From: Amanita rubescens
Taxonomy: Eukaryota; Basidiomycota; Agaricomycetes; Agaricales; Amanitaceae
Assembly (NCBI GenBank): GCA_015039365.1
Contig: WION01000084.1
Coordinates: 1-64,000 of the forward strand
Direction: 5' to 3'
Length of the DNA: 64,000 bases
Below the pieces are notes generated by a model. The model was not told where the DNA came from, made no database searches, and worked only from the letters and a program-made list of their open reading frames with translations. Position 1 is the first letter of the stretch. Each line of letters starts with the position of its first letter. The position numbers and the translations under genes were made by a program. This document shows positions 33,080-45,718 of the stretch, in pieces.

Positions 33080-34986
33080 TCATTGATCTAACAACCACAA
33101 GTAAGTAAAACGATACAAAACTCGCACACACTGCACGCACCTTTAACCCCAACAACCTCTCTTCTTCCATCAACAACCCATCAAAATCATACAACTCAGG
33201 CGCCGTATAAATCGTACACCCCAACCCCATCTCAATATCCTCCGCAAAAGCATGTCCACGACCTAAATAATCTCCTTTCCTCTCAATCACCATCTCTCCC
33301 GCCAAACCGTCATGATCCACCACGCATGCACGGTGGATATTATAAGGATTAAAATCGATAATCCTAATCCTTGACTTCATCCCGTTGTCCTCCTCAGAGG
33401 GATCGAGCACGGCCCATCGTTGACCGGCTGAGACGGTGATCCACCTCGTTTGAGTTTGGTCGTCGTCGAACCATCTTGAGATGGGGGGGCCCCATTCGGA
33501 CCATGGGATGGAAGTATACGCCGTATGTGCCTCCCAATGAAGACGAGTCCGATGAGGAGGAGGAGGTGGAGAAGAGTTCGTGGGAGTCGGAAGAGAAGAA
33601 GGAGGAGAGGGAGTAGCGCATTTCGGTTTCTGGGGTGGTGATGATTGATCGGTTGAGGTGGTGGAAGTGGTGGTGGTTGGTGTTGAGTGGGAGGGTGAGA
33701 AAGCTGGGGTGGGTGGTAAGGTTTGAGATGGTGGTTAGGAGAGATTGGCGGTGGATGATGAGGGTGTAAGCTGCGCCAAGGAGGCCTGGGAAAGAGGCGA
33801 GGCGGATGATGGTTATGATGATGGAGGCGTCTGGGAGGCGTGGAAGGGTCTAGATGGAGCGTAGGCGAGGGTGTGGAGGTATGGGTTAGGCTCGCCGCGG
33901 CAGACGAGGTTGAGGATGAAGTGCCCTCTGGAGAGGGCCGGGAAGCAGAGGCTTAGGATTTGGTGAGGGACGTCGTCTGTTTCTGTTGGGATTTTCCAAA
34001 CTTCGTAGTGCCCGAGGACGACGTTGGGGACGAGGAGGACTTTGGGTGATATGAATGTGAGACTTGCATAGGCGTTTTCTGTAGCCTCGTGTTGCTATCG
34101 AAAAGAAAGTGAAGGTTAAGGGTATGATGTAGACGAGCGTACTGACCAGTCGTGTATGGCCGGTTTTCCAGTCAAAGATGAACAATCTATCGCGGGACAT
34201 CCCGCGGAGGTTGTTTACTGCCAGAGCGAGGGTGTCGCCGACGACATCCAGCGCGATAGCTGGACGTGGTCCGTAAGAATCTTGTACGTGGATTCGTGGT
34301 CGGCGGGCCAGCGGATGGTATTCGCCAGTGGAGAATTTAATAAGAATCATATCGAGCGTAGTACTCGATGCGACTCGCATGGATATTAATCGGGGATCTA
34401 GTGTTGATAATAATGAGAAGAAGAATTCATAGAATAAGAAATGACGCACGCACGAGACGACGTTGACGATGAGATCATGTTCGTAGACGGCCATGCCCAT
34501 GTCAATGATGTTTCCGCTCCAATCCCTGTTTGGCCCATGAGCGTTGAGGGTATTCCATTGGGGAATATCGTTGGGTGTGGATGGAAGGGTGCAATAGTGG
34601 AGATCACGGTAATTGACGTCGCCTAGAAGAAAAGTGCCTGCGGTCAAGTCGTATATTGAAGAAGGTTCGTTTGTCGCATCAAATGTTGTTGTAAAGACTG
34701 GTTGAAGACTGGACCATGCCTTTTCTCGCTTTAATAAGAGATCATAACGGTCTGCGTATGAGAGATTGCAATGAGGGTTGTCTATGACGCCTGCAACTTG
34801 ACAAGCCAATAGATATTGCAACACAATTGAAGAGCAGATAAAGTCATTGAATTCACTTGAAATTAGCTTGCAATTTCTGATATCTTTTGGGTCTAGTTTC
34901 AAAAGAATTTGTTCGATAAGTTCGTGAGGCAGAGCCTTTGAGCATGGGTTAACCCTAACCTTAACTTGGCGTTTCGTCACGACCAC
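33080..34986 (-). CDS. F-box protein (5' end unresolved, two possible frame breaks)
   Basis: The F-box reads LPHELIEQILLKLDPKDIRN, then CKLISSEFNDFICSSIVLQYL. The body follows the usual Agaricomycete F-box pattern (YADRYDLLLKREKAW, DRLFIFDWKTGHTRL). Introns begin GTGCGTGCG (~34456) and GTCAGTACG (~34148). The first codon at 34986 is GTG, so the true ATG is probably in an upstream exon. Downstream, coding blocks continue as PNPYLHTLAYAPSRPFHAS, then DASIIITIIRLASFPGLLG, then WSEWGPPISRWFDDDQTQ, and end LLGLKDQ at 33080, but two one-base shifts (near 33830 and 33510) separate them. Expected role: substrate-recognition subunit of an SCF ubiquitin ligase. It may be a decaying copy or carry assembly indels. 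Confidence 0.65.
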
Positions 34987-35124
34987 CAGGCGGACTCTAG
35001 ACGTCAGGCCAGAGCCATTTGGCTCGACTAGATGGCACCATGACCGCTACAGGTGCGCTCAGTTCACCTCCTAGTTAATTCAAAACCCTCATCAACGCGT
35101 CGTGCGCGCTATTAGAGAACTGGG

Positions 35125-38100
35125 ATGACGACTTTCGAATTCAATCCAAACTCTCCTCCACGAAAAAACAAAACTTTTACTTTACATTCAACCAATAGTG
35201 ACAATGCACCACTGGCACGCATTTCCACAACAAGTTCGCGTTTCACAGTCGATTGGGATGCAGATGCAGCCGAAGATTCTCCCACAGATTCGTCTCCAAC
35301 CCGTCGAGCAAAGGTGTTTACTGCACCTACGGTCGAGGCTGGCCCTTCGACGCCCGCCAAACACCTCACCTTAACCGAGAATTGGGACGACGATTTTGAG
35401 GACAAGAGCGACACACCCGTACGCAAAACGAGGGGAGAACAATCTTCTCCTACCAAGGAACTCTCCAGAAACCATCGTTCCATGCAGCCCCTCTCGACTA
35501 ACAACGAAAACGTAGATTTCAAGCCATCGGCCCTAGGACGCCATAGAGCAAGTTCAAGCGCCTCTGCGCAATACGCTCGTTTTAGAAACGCATTTTCTGG
35601 ATCGGATTTAGACGAGGAAGACGATGATCTGGGTTTCTTGGATAAAGACGAAGACAGAACCGTCACTGGGCGCTTGCGTCGCCCGGGTCCAGCGCGCTTG
35701 AATTCAGTGACCGACCATCCTTTGGATGGCTCACCTCCCCCGCCAGTCCCTGCTTTACCGGCCCACTTGGCAGGCGGCAATCGCGACCACCCGCAGCCAT
35801 TTCCACGGTCCCCCTCTTCCTCAGTCTTCTCGTTGCCAACAACCATAGCGGGGGATTCCTTGTACTACGGATCCACTGCCCATCTCTACCCCGCATCGCG
35901 TACTTCATCCCATCTACCTCCCAATCCGCCGGCACAAAAGGAGCGAGAACGTCGTCGTTTAAGGAAAAAGAATCGCCCACAGTCACAAGCCGCATTCGAA
36001 ATGTTACCCGTATCATCGAGCTTCTCGTCTGGACTAGCGGCATTACATGAAGTCGAACGTCCCCAAACTCCAGCCCGAGATAGTATCCACAGAGGCAGCC
36101 TTTCACGGCCTCGTACACCACAAACGCCTGTATCAAGCGCCCCGTCTTCACCGGCCCCTTCTCCCATTCCTGGCCTAAACACTACGCCATTAAGTAATCG
36201 TCACGGTTCACCTCCGATTCCTCCCCCATCCACTCCTTCTGGCGCGAAAAACGCGCTTCTGAGCCGTATAGGGAGCGTCAAGAAATGGGGCGTCCGAAAG
36301 AAACGGATCAGCACAACCCAACAAGAAAGGCGGTGTAATCGGTACGTTATTCCTCCTCTCCATTCATCCTCGAAACTAATCACACCTCTACAGGATCACC
36401 AGACGATTCAGGCCGCCCAGCAAGCTCCCTCTCCTCATTACCTCTCTCCACCACATCTTCCCGTCATGACAACACGCCACCATCTCGACCCGTCTCTCCT
36501 CGCCCTCCAAGACAAAACGGAGGTGGTGGATGGTTTTTTCGCGCTTCTGACGCGTTCCATTCTCCCGATTCTGCGCCCTTAGAATTGCCACCTCCACCTC
36601 CACTTCCTCCAACACGGGTAGCAGCAGGCAGTCAACAACAACAGCGCGTCCAACTCCAACCTCCCCTTACGCGGTCAATCTCGCGGTAGAGCTCCACGTG
36701 CGTCGGTAGAACTAGAACGAGAAAAGACTGGAGGTGGAGGCTCGTCCAGTCGGACTGGGAGCAAGACCGGGCATACTAGGACGCCTAGTAGGAGTCGAAC
36801 GCCGTTTAGCGTCGGAGGGGAAGGCGTGAACGTGAATGGGGTCCCGGAAACGCCGTCCAAGTTGATAAAGAGGAGGAGTTTGGGGTTTGTCGTCAGGAAG
36901 ACGTTGACCGGTTTGGGAAATGGCCATGGGGATGGTGGACTTGGTGGGTTGGATGGGTTGAGAGTGGAGGGTGGTGGTGGTCAACCGAGACACGCGTCGT
37001 ATGGGGCGGTATCCGCCACCGCTACCAAGGGGCAGTTCAAGGCGGAAGGAAGTGTTCCAGGACCAGGAAGCCCCGAGCGAGGAAGTACGTGGTCGAAAAA
37101 CGCTCGTCAAGGGAAGAAAGAAGCGGCCGGATTCTGTTGATGCGGACAAGGCACCAACACAATCGCAAGATGCGGGCAAGTCGTTTATTAGGAGCGTTAG
37201 GAGGATAAGCATCGTTGGGCGGCATAAACGTCAGAAGAGCGGGACGACGACGACGACGATCCCTCCGGCGGTTGGAAGACCGAGTTTGGGGTCTCAGCCG
37301 GAATCCATGGCCCTACCTGTGCAAGACGCTGCGGAGGACATTAGCGTGCAGGAGCCTCAGCAACTTTTACCTCCCTGTGGAGATTCAAACTTTCCCGGGG
37401 CCTCTACCAACAGTCGAGCCTCAAAGGTCGTCCTCAGAAGCGGAGGTGATATACCAACCAGAAGACCCCGACTCTCATATCATCAAGCCATCGCTACCTC
37501 AGACCCCTCGCAAAACCGGTGACCCTAGAACGCCACCCATGTCTCCCAAACGTTCTTCACCAACGTCTCCGGGAAAGGGACCGACGTCGCCGCAATCGGC
37601 GTCTTTGGGTCGTTCGGCGTATTCGCCTACGAGGAAGGATGGTAGTCCCGAAGAGAAGTCGGTCCTACGGAGGAATTCATTGGGGGATCTCAAGATACCG
37701 GCTAGGATTACTCAAGCGCAGGTTGGATTACGAAGGGATTTAGGGATGGTTAGGGATTTTGCGCAAAATGTCGAGCGTACGTTTTCCTCTTTTCTCGTTA
37801 TCGCGATGCTTACGTTCGTATACATATAGAGCTCAAGGGACTTCAAGGTATCTACCACGGAATGGTTGTGGAGATTCAAGCATTATTGGATAGACACGCG
37901 CAGATGCATTCGCAATACCAACAACAGTTGCAATTACAACAACTACAAGCTGCTCGAAGCATTTCTCCAACTTTCTTTTCGCGACCTGTGAGCAGGAGAA
38001 GGTCAAATACCAATCCAGGGCCGACTCCTCAACACGTTGCCTACAAACAACTCGCGTCGGAATTCTATACCATCAACTCCAAATATCGTATTACGTGGGA

Positions 38101-39670
38101 GTGCGCTGAGTTGTTGATCGAACTCGGTGGAGGGTCCTCGACAGGCGCGTCTTATGGGCCCAAAACGAGCGTGTCGGCTCCGATAGTGCAAGGAGGAAGT
38201 GACTCATTGACTCGAAGGTTGGGGAGGGAACGAGCTATCACGCTCGCCGGGGACGAGTCGAGACCGCCTTCTCCTTTACCGGGCCAAACCGGAACCATCT
38301 CATCGTCAACTCCTTCCTGGCGCGCGTCTTCACGTCAAGAATTAACTCAACGACAGATGGTCCTGTTGAAAGAACTCTTGAACAGTGCAGATCCTTCATT
38401 TATCGGAGATGGGGAAGATCGTCAACCTACCCTTGCGATTCCAGAGGAACATCCTTCAACGAGCGTGAATAAGGACTGGAAGTGGGGAGATCCATCAAAC
38501 AGTACGGTTACGCTACCGCCTTCCGAAAGTTGCAACGGCCCGGCGGTGTCTAGACCGCCTTCTTCAGCAGCGGGAAACAAGAAGCGAAGAGCGAGCCGGT
38601 TGGGGATGGCGGGTCTCAGAGATCTGCTCAAGATGCTTAAACGACATCATACGGCCCATCCTGCGCACCCAATGCCGTCGTTTGGGTCTATTCAAGCCTC
38701 GACGTCGTCCCTTACGAGTGCAACCAACTCATCGTCTGAGATGTACTTGGGTTATTCACCTTCGGCTAGTGATATTAACCATGCCGTCGAAGGTCAGCCA
38801 AGGAGAAGAAGGGCCGAAACGAGCGTAGGCCCTGAATCGTCGAGCAGGGATCTTCCTTCGCTGGGGATCCCTTCGTCGTTGTTCGATTCAAACCCTTTGC
38901 CCATCCGCCAATCGAGGGGTCGACCTTCGCTTGCTGCCATCTTCCGTATTCCCAACTCGTTCAAGTCCAACAGTAGAGTTCCAGCTGGGTCAAGTTCTGC
39001 AGTACAACCAGACGACAAGAAGGGGAAGGGCGTTGCGGAGGTTGTTGAAGGGTCTAACAGTAATTCCGAAGAGGACTGGGATCGGATTGAAAAACCAGGA
39101 GATTTAGATACCATTGGAATCGCGTTGGGAGACGGTTCGGCAACGGTACGCGGGAGAGGTCGGTCACCGTACCTACAACAACCACCTCCTTCATCGTTCG
39201 GTGGCACCGGTCGAACCTCGCCCAGGCCAAGAGCGACGGCAAACAGTTCTCAGACATCTTTATACGAAGACTCGCCAAGTAGCAGTTCGCCCAACGTTAA
39301 CATGAGGGTCGCCCGTCTATCAAACGTAGACGAGGACGCACCTTCAATTACACGTTCAACATCAAGACCGCCGCCACCTTCGCCTTCCGGTCATTTAAAC
39401 ATCCTACCACTGAGTCCGCCACCTCGTATGTCTTCTGGCTATTTCAACGCGACCAGGAAGCCTTCCAATAGGCATGCCAGTGGGTCTGTGCGGTCCATGC
39501 CTCCGCAGCCGAATCCTGATCTCAAACTTGCGATGGCGCCGGAGAATATCAAACCTCTTCTCGAGAACGCAAAGGAGGTACATGCGAGATTAGTTGAGTG
39601 TATAGCGGAAATACGGGCATTATTGGAGAACTACAAGTCTTTGTTGGTGCCTCCACTTGAATCTGCATAG
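35125..39670 (+). CDS. Large Byr4/Bfa1-like septation/mitotic-exit scaffold (tentative; several frame shifts)
   Basis: Start ATG 35125 (MTTFEFNPNSPPRKNK). The protein is Ser/Pro-rich and mostly disordered, with islands LTENWDDDFEDKSDTPVRK, SRIGSVKKWGVRKKR, GGGGWFFRASD, RRISIVGRHKRQKSG and ARITQAQVGLRRDLGMVRDF. After an intron at ~37774-37830 come GLQGIYHGMVVEIQALLDR, SEFYTINSKYRITWECAELL and a C-terminal helix ENAKEVHARLVECIAEIRAL. The WDDDF and KKWG islands resemble the Byr4/Bfa1 GAP component that regulates the Spg1/Tem1 GTPase. That name is a tentative reading. Coding islands switch frame without introns near 36310, 36690, 37040-37130 and 37390, which suggests single-base errors. Total about 1,400 residues, larger than yeast homologs. 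Confidence 0.55.
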
Positions 39671-40828
39671 TTTACGGACTTCTTTTTTCTTTTCTTCTTT
39701 TATGTTCTCGCATCTCATTTGTTCTCTGTTGATTAGCTGCTGTCGTCGCTAGGTGTTTCTGTAGTAGTGTCGGTGCTGTCACTGTTGTGGTACATATCGA
39801 GTTGTGTTGCTGTCATTACAATTTACAGTAAAATCTCTTCGCGTCAACTTGAACTTGAACTTCACCATTCTCATCGTCACCACCTTTCGACGTTCCCATC
39901 ACGGCGCAACCTGGGGACGGCGGCATTGGAACGCCGCTTTCCAAGTTCTGCGCGCTTCCTGATGTCGACTCTAGCACGTAATTTCCTTCGTCCACTTCGC
40001 ATGCATTCATCTCAATTCCCTCGTCAACGTCTAGTACGTCAACCTCTGCGTCTCAATCTCCCCTTTAACATCGTAACCTCATACAACTGTCCATCCTGGA
40101 GTCATCTTACTTTCCGCCCTCCTCCGGCTCCTACGCAAGCGGCGCTGCTCTCAAAACCGGAACTGAGACCCGTATTCTTACTGCTACACATCAGAGGGTC
40201 AAGGATGGCAAGTTGTTCAAGCAGAGAAGTGGGGAAGGTTGAGTGAATGAAGATTAGAGACGGCGCGCGAGTCCCGATACCTGAATCAAGGTCCGTCCTG
40301 TCCTCCCCTACCCTAACAACAAAATTAAGTGTTGTTTTCCCCCTTGTTCAGATGTTTGAGGGACTCAATAGATAGGACATTGCATTCCGCACTTCGATGC
40401 AGGTGCTGAGCAGCCTAGCAAGGGGGCGAAAAACGATTGCCCGAGGTGATCTGATAATCCGCGCCGCAATATATTGTCCGTACCCAGACAGTCAAGTCAA
40501 CCGTCAACTTAGAGAGGAGACCTTGGGGAGGCGATAGACGGTAACTTGGAATGATTGACGGGCACCTTCTCTGGCACGCTTTGCGGATGTCTTTTGTGTC
40601 ATGATCACACAAGGTCTACGGTCAATAGATTTAGTTTTATTTTACTCGAGTGGGATTCGACTAATACAGCACTTCGATTTGAGACGGTGGCGGTGATCGA
40701 CTTTTTATTTTAGTTTTATTTTTAAGAAAAAGGGGGTGATTGTCGGGCAGAACTCGGACACGAGTGCGTGGGAAGATTCGATGGGTTCCAGAAGTTAGGG
40801 GAATTCGGAATTCCAGTGCACCACGACG
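39671..40828. other. Intergenic; no well-supported gene
   Basis: Pyrimidine-rich stretches follow the stop at 39670. Frames at 39767-40246 (plus) and 39816-40010 (minus) look possible for a small protein but no consistent splice model was found. Confidence 0.4.
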
Positions 40829-41349
40829 ATGGCATCCGTACCCCCACCTAATACCGCAGGAGTCGTAGCTGCACCACCTCAGTGGCTTGCGCATATCATT
40901 GGAGACATTAATCAGATGCAAGAAGAGATGCAGACACGCTTTGCACTCATTGAGGCACGGCAAGTGAATGCAAGAATCTCGAGATTAAACAAATTGGACA
41001 TGAACAGTAATCCCGGTCAAATTGCTTTTCGAGCGAAACAAAAAGAGGTGAGTAAGCATTTTTCCAATACTAGATCACGCAACTCATCCTCAGCCAGGTT
41101 GCTGGAGATGGTACGGCACTTGCAAACAACCTCCTAGTTGCAGGTGAAGTTGGCCCTTTTGAGGCCTTACAACCAGTTCCTGCTGTTGGGACTACGGTTG
41201 GGGACACAATAAATCTTATTGATCTGACGCATCATGGCATTCTCCGACTCGTTCAATATTACAACACCGATTTCGGAATCCAGCCGGGCGAGTTGGCAGT
41301 TGCTGTTAGACAGCAAAGGATTTTATATTGGCTCACCAATGATGTTTGA
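40829..41349 (+). CDS. Small orphan protein, two exons
   Basis: Exon 1 40829-41047 (MASVPPPNTAGVVAAPPQW, then LAHIIGDINQMQEEMQTRF). A 50-nt intron starts GTGAGTAAGC and ends CAGCCAG. Exon 2 41098-41349 reads VAGDGTALANNLLVAGEVGP and ends RQQRILYWLTNDV. Length about 156 residues with an N-terminal coiled-coil-like helix. I do not recognise it beyond resemblance to short Agaricomycete proteins of this layout. Confidence 0.7.
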
Positions 41350-41496
41350 ATTCTGTATAATTATTATTTCTTTATGCCCCTGATTGATCCCGAAGCAATA
41401 GAACTACGATTAATGACAGTATGTATGAAACATAAAGTACCCTGGTCAGACCAGCTGACCTTAATCCGATGCTAAACGAGTGGTATATAATGCAGG

Positions 41497-42300
41497 TTAA
41501 GGGGAGACAAAATGGGCGACGGGTGCAAGCAAAGGGGACGACTTGGGTGTAGCTACGACGGAACATGTTTGGGACCTCTTTCGTCCATGCGTTGGCGAGA
41601 AAACTGATGAACGAAATATGGATGTGATGACGCCGGCGTCCGTCCGCTGACTTGGATGTGAACCAGGCGACATCTGATCTCTGCCCGGTCTGATCGTCGT
41701 CTGATCGTCGTTCAACGTTGAGGTCGTCCGCATAGAAGGTGCGTCGGTGTCGGAGACGGAGAATAGGCCCTTGACCGGCGAACGAGTACGACTTCCATCT
41801 CTCTTTCCGTATCTCAATCCCGGGGTCAGATTGATGCTAATGCGCTGCGGAGAGCCGCTCTCTTGCTGCGCAGCGCGCGCGCGTCTAACAGCGGACGGAC
41901 GTATGGTGTCTTCCGGTGCAAACGACGCAAGATCCGCCTTCGTAAGGACTACAAAAGTCGGCTTCTTCATAGTAGCGCGAGCATCCTGGAGGGTGAGGAG
42001 GGGCGTCAATACCTTACCAGCACCGGTAAAGATGTCTGCCACTGACCTTGCGCAACAGCCTCTGCTTTATAGAATCAGTCCACGAGAGACCGTCTAAATC
42101 ATAAAACTCGAATTTAACAGAGCGGAATGACCGCAACAGCGTTTCGCGCTGTTCCTGTTAACGGGACGGTCAACAGCCATGGAGGGGCACACGACTAGGT
42201 TACGTACCTCGGTCATTTTGAGGGCTTCATCGTCCTCCAAACGCTGTTCTTTCTCAATTTCGAGTTGTCTCTGTCTGCGCTGTTCTGCACGCGTCAACAT
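41497..42300 (-). CDS. Unknown protein with N-terminal coiled coil (one possible frame break)
   Basis: Start ATG 42300: MLTRAEQRRQRQLEIEKEQR, a charged helix. An intron begins GTACGTAACC (~42206) and ends TTAACAG. The next exon reads EQRETLLRSFRSVKFEFYDL, then DGLSWTDSIKQRLLRKV. The frame then shifts by one base near 42050 into ADIFTGAGKVLTPLLTLQDA, then RATMKKPTFVVLTKADLASF. The C-terminus is basic, Ser/Thr-rich and disordered. Not recognised. Divergent from PCNA at 42471, with a 170-bp shared upstream region. Confidence 0.6.
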
Positions 42301-42470
42301 AGTGAAAGTTTAAGAATAAGAAAGGCTAGGAGACCCCAGCCGACATATAGACGCGGGTGGCTGGCACTTCTGCTGTGACAATGTGTGACTTTACGTGGAA
42401 CTATTCAAAACTCCGCTCGAATTCGTTGACGCGTTCAGACGCGTGCGGCTTCTCCTTCATACTCCTCACA

Positions 42471-43747
42471 ATGCTCGAAGCCAAGCTGGGTGAAGCTGGT
42501 CTCTTGAAAAAGCTCCTAGATGGTAAGTTCGCAGAACATACCTCGTCAAAAGTCTAATCGTTGTCCTACACAGCCGTGAAGGAATTGGTGACAGACGCGA
42601 ACTTTGAATGCAACGAAGAAGGCGTCAATTTGCAAGCCATGGACAACTCTCACGTCGCCCTCGTGTCTGTTCTTCTATCTGCCACCGGCTTTGTGAACTA
42701 TAGATGTGACCGCCCGTTGCCACTCGGCGTGAACCTCGGGAGCCTTTCCAAGGTCCTCAAGTGCGCAAAGGATGACGATATCTGCACCCTCAAAGCTCTA
42801 GATGACGCAGATACTCTCAATTTGATCTACGAGGCCAAGCGTGAGTTTCACAACGCGTTGGAGTCGCGTATCGTCTCTAATCTTACGCCTTTTCTAGACT
42901 CTGACCGCGTTGCCGAATACGATATGAAATTGATGGATATCGATACCGACGCTCTCGGAATCCCAGATACAGAGTACGAGGCTCGGATAACCATGCCTTC
43001 GTCGGAATTCGCGAGGCTCGTCCGTGACTTGTCCTCGTTAGGCGAGAGCGTGCGCATCGACGTGAGCAAGGAAGGCGTTCGTTTCACCTGTGACGGTGAA
43101 GCAGCCAATGCGAACGTCTTGTTGCGTCAGAGTGATGGTCCCATTGGCAAGGTCAAAAAGACCAAGCCAAAGGAAGAGGACGAGGACGAGCCTAGCTCCT
43201 CGAAAAAGGTGAAGAAGGAAGACGCTGATGTAGAGATGGATGAGGATCAGGAAGAAAAACCGGTCATCGTCGACTCTGAAGGCGAGGAAGAGCAAGCGTC
43301 TGAGAATGAAGATGAGGACGAAGATGAAGAGGAAACCGGTCGTAAGAGAAAGAAGAAGGTATGTCTACTCTGACTGACGAAGGACAAATTCTGACGAGAT
43401 ACCATCAGGCGAATGGGAAAAAACCAACAAAGAAAGCCAAGACTTCGAAATCGAAGAAAAAAAAGGATGACGAGGATTCAGACGAAGATTCAAGACCATC
43501 TGGAGTTGTCATTGAGCTCAATTCTCACGTTTCCCTCACATTCTCACTCAAGTACCTCGTCAACTTTGCCAAAAGCACAAGTGTTGCAAATAAAGTTCAG
43601 CTGATGATGAGCAACGACGTTCCACTACTGGTAATGTGCTCTGTATGTTTGATCTTGGTTTAGCGTTCATAAGCATGGCAGGTCTCGTATGATTTCAAGC
43701 AAGGGCACATTCGGTATTATTTGGCACCCAAGATTGGGGATGAGTAG
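42471..43747 (+). CDS. PCNA: PCNA sliding clamp with ~100-residue acidic/basic insertion
   Basis: Five exons: 42471-42522, 42574-42840, 42898-43358, 43409-43630 and 43682-43747, in frame, giving 355 residues. Clamp signatures are [20 protein letters not shown] at the start, [49 protein letters not shown] and the C-terminus [18 protein letters not shown] is normally about 260 residues. Here, after [15 protein letters not shown] (about residue 190), a stretch to about residue 290 alternates Lys-rich and Asp/Glu-rich blocks ([53 protein letters not shown]) before the clamp resumes with [23 protein letters not shown] intron (43359-43408) interrupts the insertion, so it is not a retained intron. 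Role: replication and repair processivity clamp in the nucleus. Confidence 0.92.
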
Positions 43748-44118
43748 AAGAAAATATGCGTTACCCTGTACATATAATATATATCTAACCTTGTTTTCTT
43801 TTCATGCATGCACTCGAAAATGTTACGACAGATTGAAAACACCCTCTACCCTTCTGGGTACGGGAGCGGGATGACGGCAGCAGAACAGATCATACGATCT
43901 TGCGGTAGTTCATACCTGCAAGCGCGAGCGTTGACAGCAATTGCTCAATGGACCACGTCGTCGATCCCACCACCGTCACGATGTCATAGACGGGTTTTCC
44001 TAATCTGTTTGATAACTATGGTCGTTATGCTTCTAGCTATCAGGACAAGACGACGTCGTAGTTTCTTATACCGCTCTTGTAAAACTCATCCATTGTGGAC
44101 TTCACGAGCATACTACTT

Positions 44119-45158
44119 CTACATTTCACCGCACTCTGTTCAACGACGATCAGCATACAATACGCAGCAATCCGACCGTGATAAACATACCAACTATCTT
44201 AACTGTCAACTTGGGTCTATTGTTCGGCCCAGTAGACACGTGCTCAATCTTGCGCAACGTGAGCATACCATCGATCACCCGTCCGAAAACGACATGTTTG
44301 CCGTCGAGGAAATCACATTTTGCGGTTGTGATGAAGAACTATCACGTAAATGTGTTGGGAATACGTATGTGTGGTGTTCGAACGTATGCGACTTACTTGG
44401 CTTCCGTTCGTGTTTGGGCCAGAGTTGGCCTGGATGGAAAAGAAAAAAAGGCCGAGTTAGCAGGCGTGACGAAGGTTGAAAGAAGGACGGGGTGCTACCA
44501 TGGAGAGTAAGCCGGGGCCTGCGTGTTTTTCGGTAAAAATTTTCATCCTATATTGGAAACAGGTCGGTATATTATGCCTAGGTTGAAAAGAGCGTATACG
44601 CACTGGAAATTTGTCTCCGTAGATTGAAAATGACCCCGTTCCGTCGCCTTTGATGAAGTCTCCTCCTAGCGTTGATAGTCAGAGAGAAGCGCGCGCGGAC
44701 TAGTGAATGGGCAAAAAGAACCTTGACACATAAAGTTGGGTACACTGAAACGCATGAGCGATCAACGTCATTTCCGAGAGCGAGACAATGTATCTTACAC
44801 TCTGAGCTTGTTTAGAATCTATTCTCGCGCGAGAAACGAAACCCTCTCACCTGTGGAACGTCGCACCCTTATACCCCATCGGTCTCGCATTCACTCTAAC
44901 CAAAAGGAAAATCATTACATCACCGATGGTGACCCAAATTTCGAAGTAAAGCACATGTATTCCCCCGTGCATAGCTGTCTGAAATTTTCAGCGGTCCTGT
45001 ATAACCCAACAACTTTGATGATCAGTGGATAAGATGCGGAGAACACACTTGGGCACGATTTCACTGAACAGCTCCATTTTGAGTCTTCCTGCTGGAGTTT
45101 CTCCGATTTGGATGTCCATGAAGACGATGGGACGTGTTACGGTAGGCGTTGCGGACAT
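44119..45158 (-). CDS. Cyclophilin-H-like peptidyl-prolyl isomerase, copy A
   Basis: Start ATG 45158: [37 protein letters not shown]. Exons then read [125 protein letters not shown], stop TAG at 44121-44119. The order and the terminal CGEM match the cyclophilin H (U4/U6-20K) type, a spliceosome-associated PPIase. Oddity: by my splice reading the catalytic FHR becomes FHS (donor after CACAG, next exon starts T), and the segment before FM is one residue short. The other active-site residues F, M, Q, H seem present. The only one of three copies that is open end to end. Confidence 0.75.
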
Positions 45159-45718
45159 GATGACGGTATAAATCCAAGAGTCGTGGATTACTATGTCAGC
45201 TGCGATATTGTTCCTTTGCTCAAGAGAAGGAACCCGGCGAACGGCTGAGTTTAACGTGAGGAGGCAGTGCGGAGTGTCCGAGTAGTGGCATCTTGTGCAT
45301 ATCTTTCTCTGGCGACTTGGAACTTTGCGAGTGATGGCAGAACATGTGGGCCTGTGACGATGGTCAACTTTCGATTTGGGAGTATGGAAGCGGGCTAGAG
45401 GATAAAGAGATAGCCTAGAGTGGGTCCTATACGGCGTGGCCTAAGGAGAGGTCCAAAATTTTGAACTGAGTTGCAGAAGCACCTAGACGAGCTTTAGAAC
45501 TGTTTCTATGACGGACGGTGTATAGCGGAAGCGATACGACCACACGAGGTGCGGTACCGCGGTTGTGCACGACAGCTTCAAAACGTTATTATTTGTGTTG
45601 AAAAGATTCTATCGGAGATAGATTGAGGATGAATAGAAAGTTGAGGCACGCAATGATTAGATGAGATGTCTTAGATAAGTATGCTAGTTATAGTAGTAAG
45701 ATTCTGTTACTTAACAAC
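45159..45718. repeat. Upstream segment shared by cyclophilin copies A and C
   Basis: About 45180-45635 is nearly identical to 58025-58430 upstream of copy C (for example AGAGAAGGAACCCGGCGAAC, ACATGTGGGCCTGTGACG), with a few short deletions in C. Copy B diverges from both at about 47875. No gene inside. Confidence 0.75.

Noticed and set aside
43359..43408. PCNA insertion explained as a retained intron
   Set aside because: A proper GT-AG intron lies inside the insertion, and both flanking exons are open and charged in the same style.
44178..44510. Plus-strand frame of about 110-138 codons present in three copies (44178, 46757, 56556)
   Set aside because: It is the antisense of the cyclophilin exons; the minus frame carries the conserved protein.
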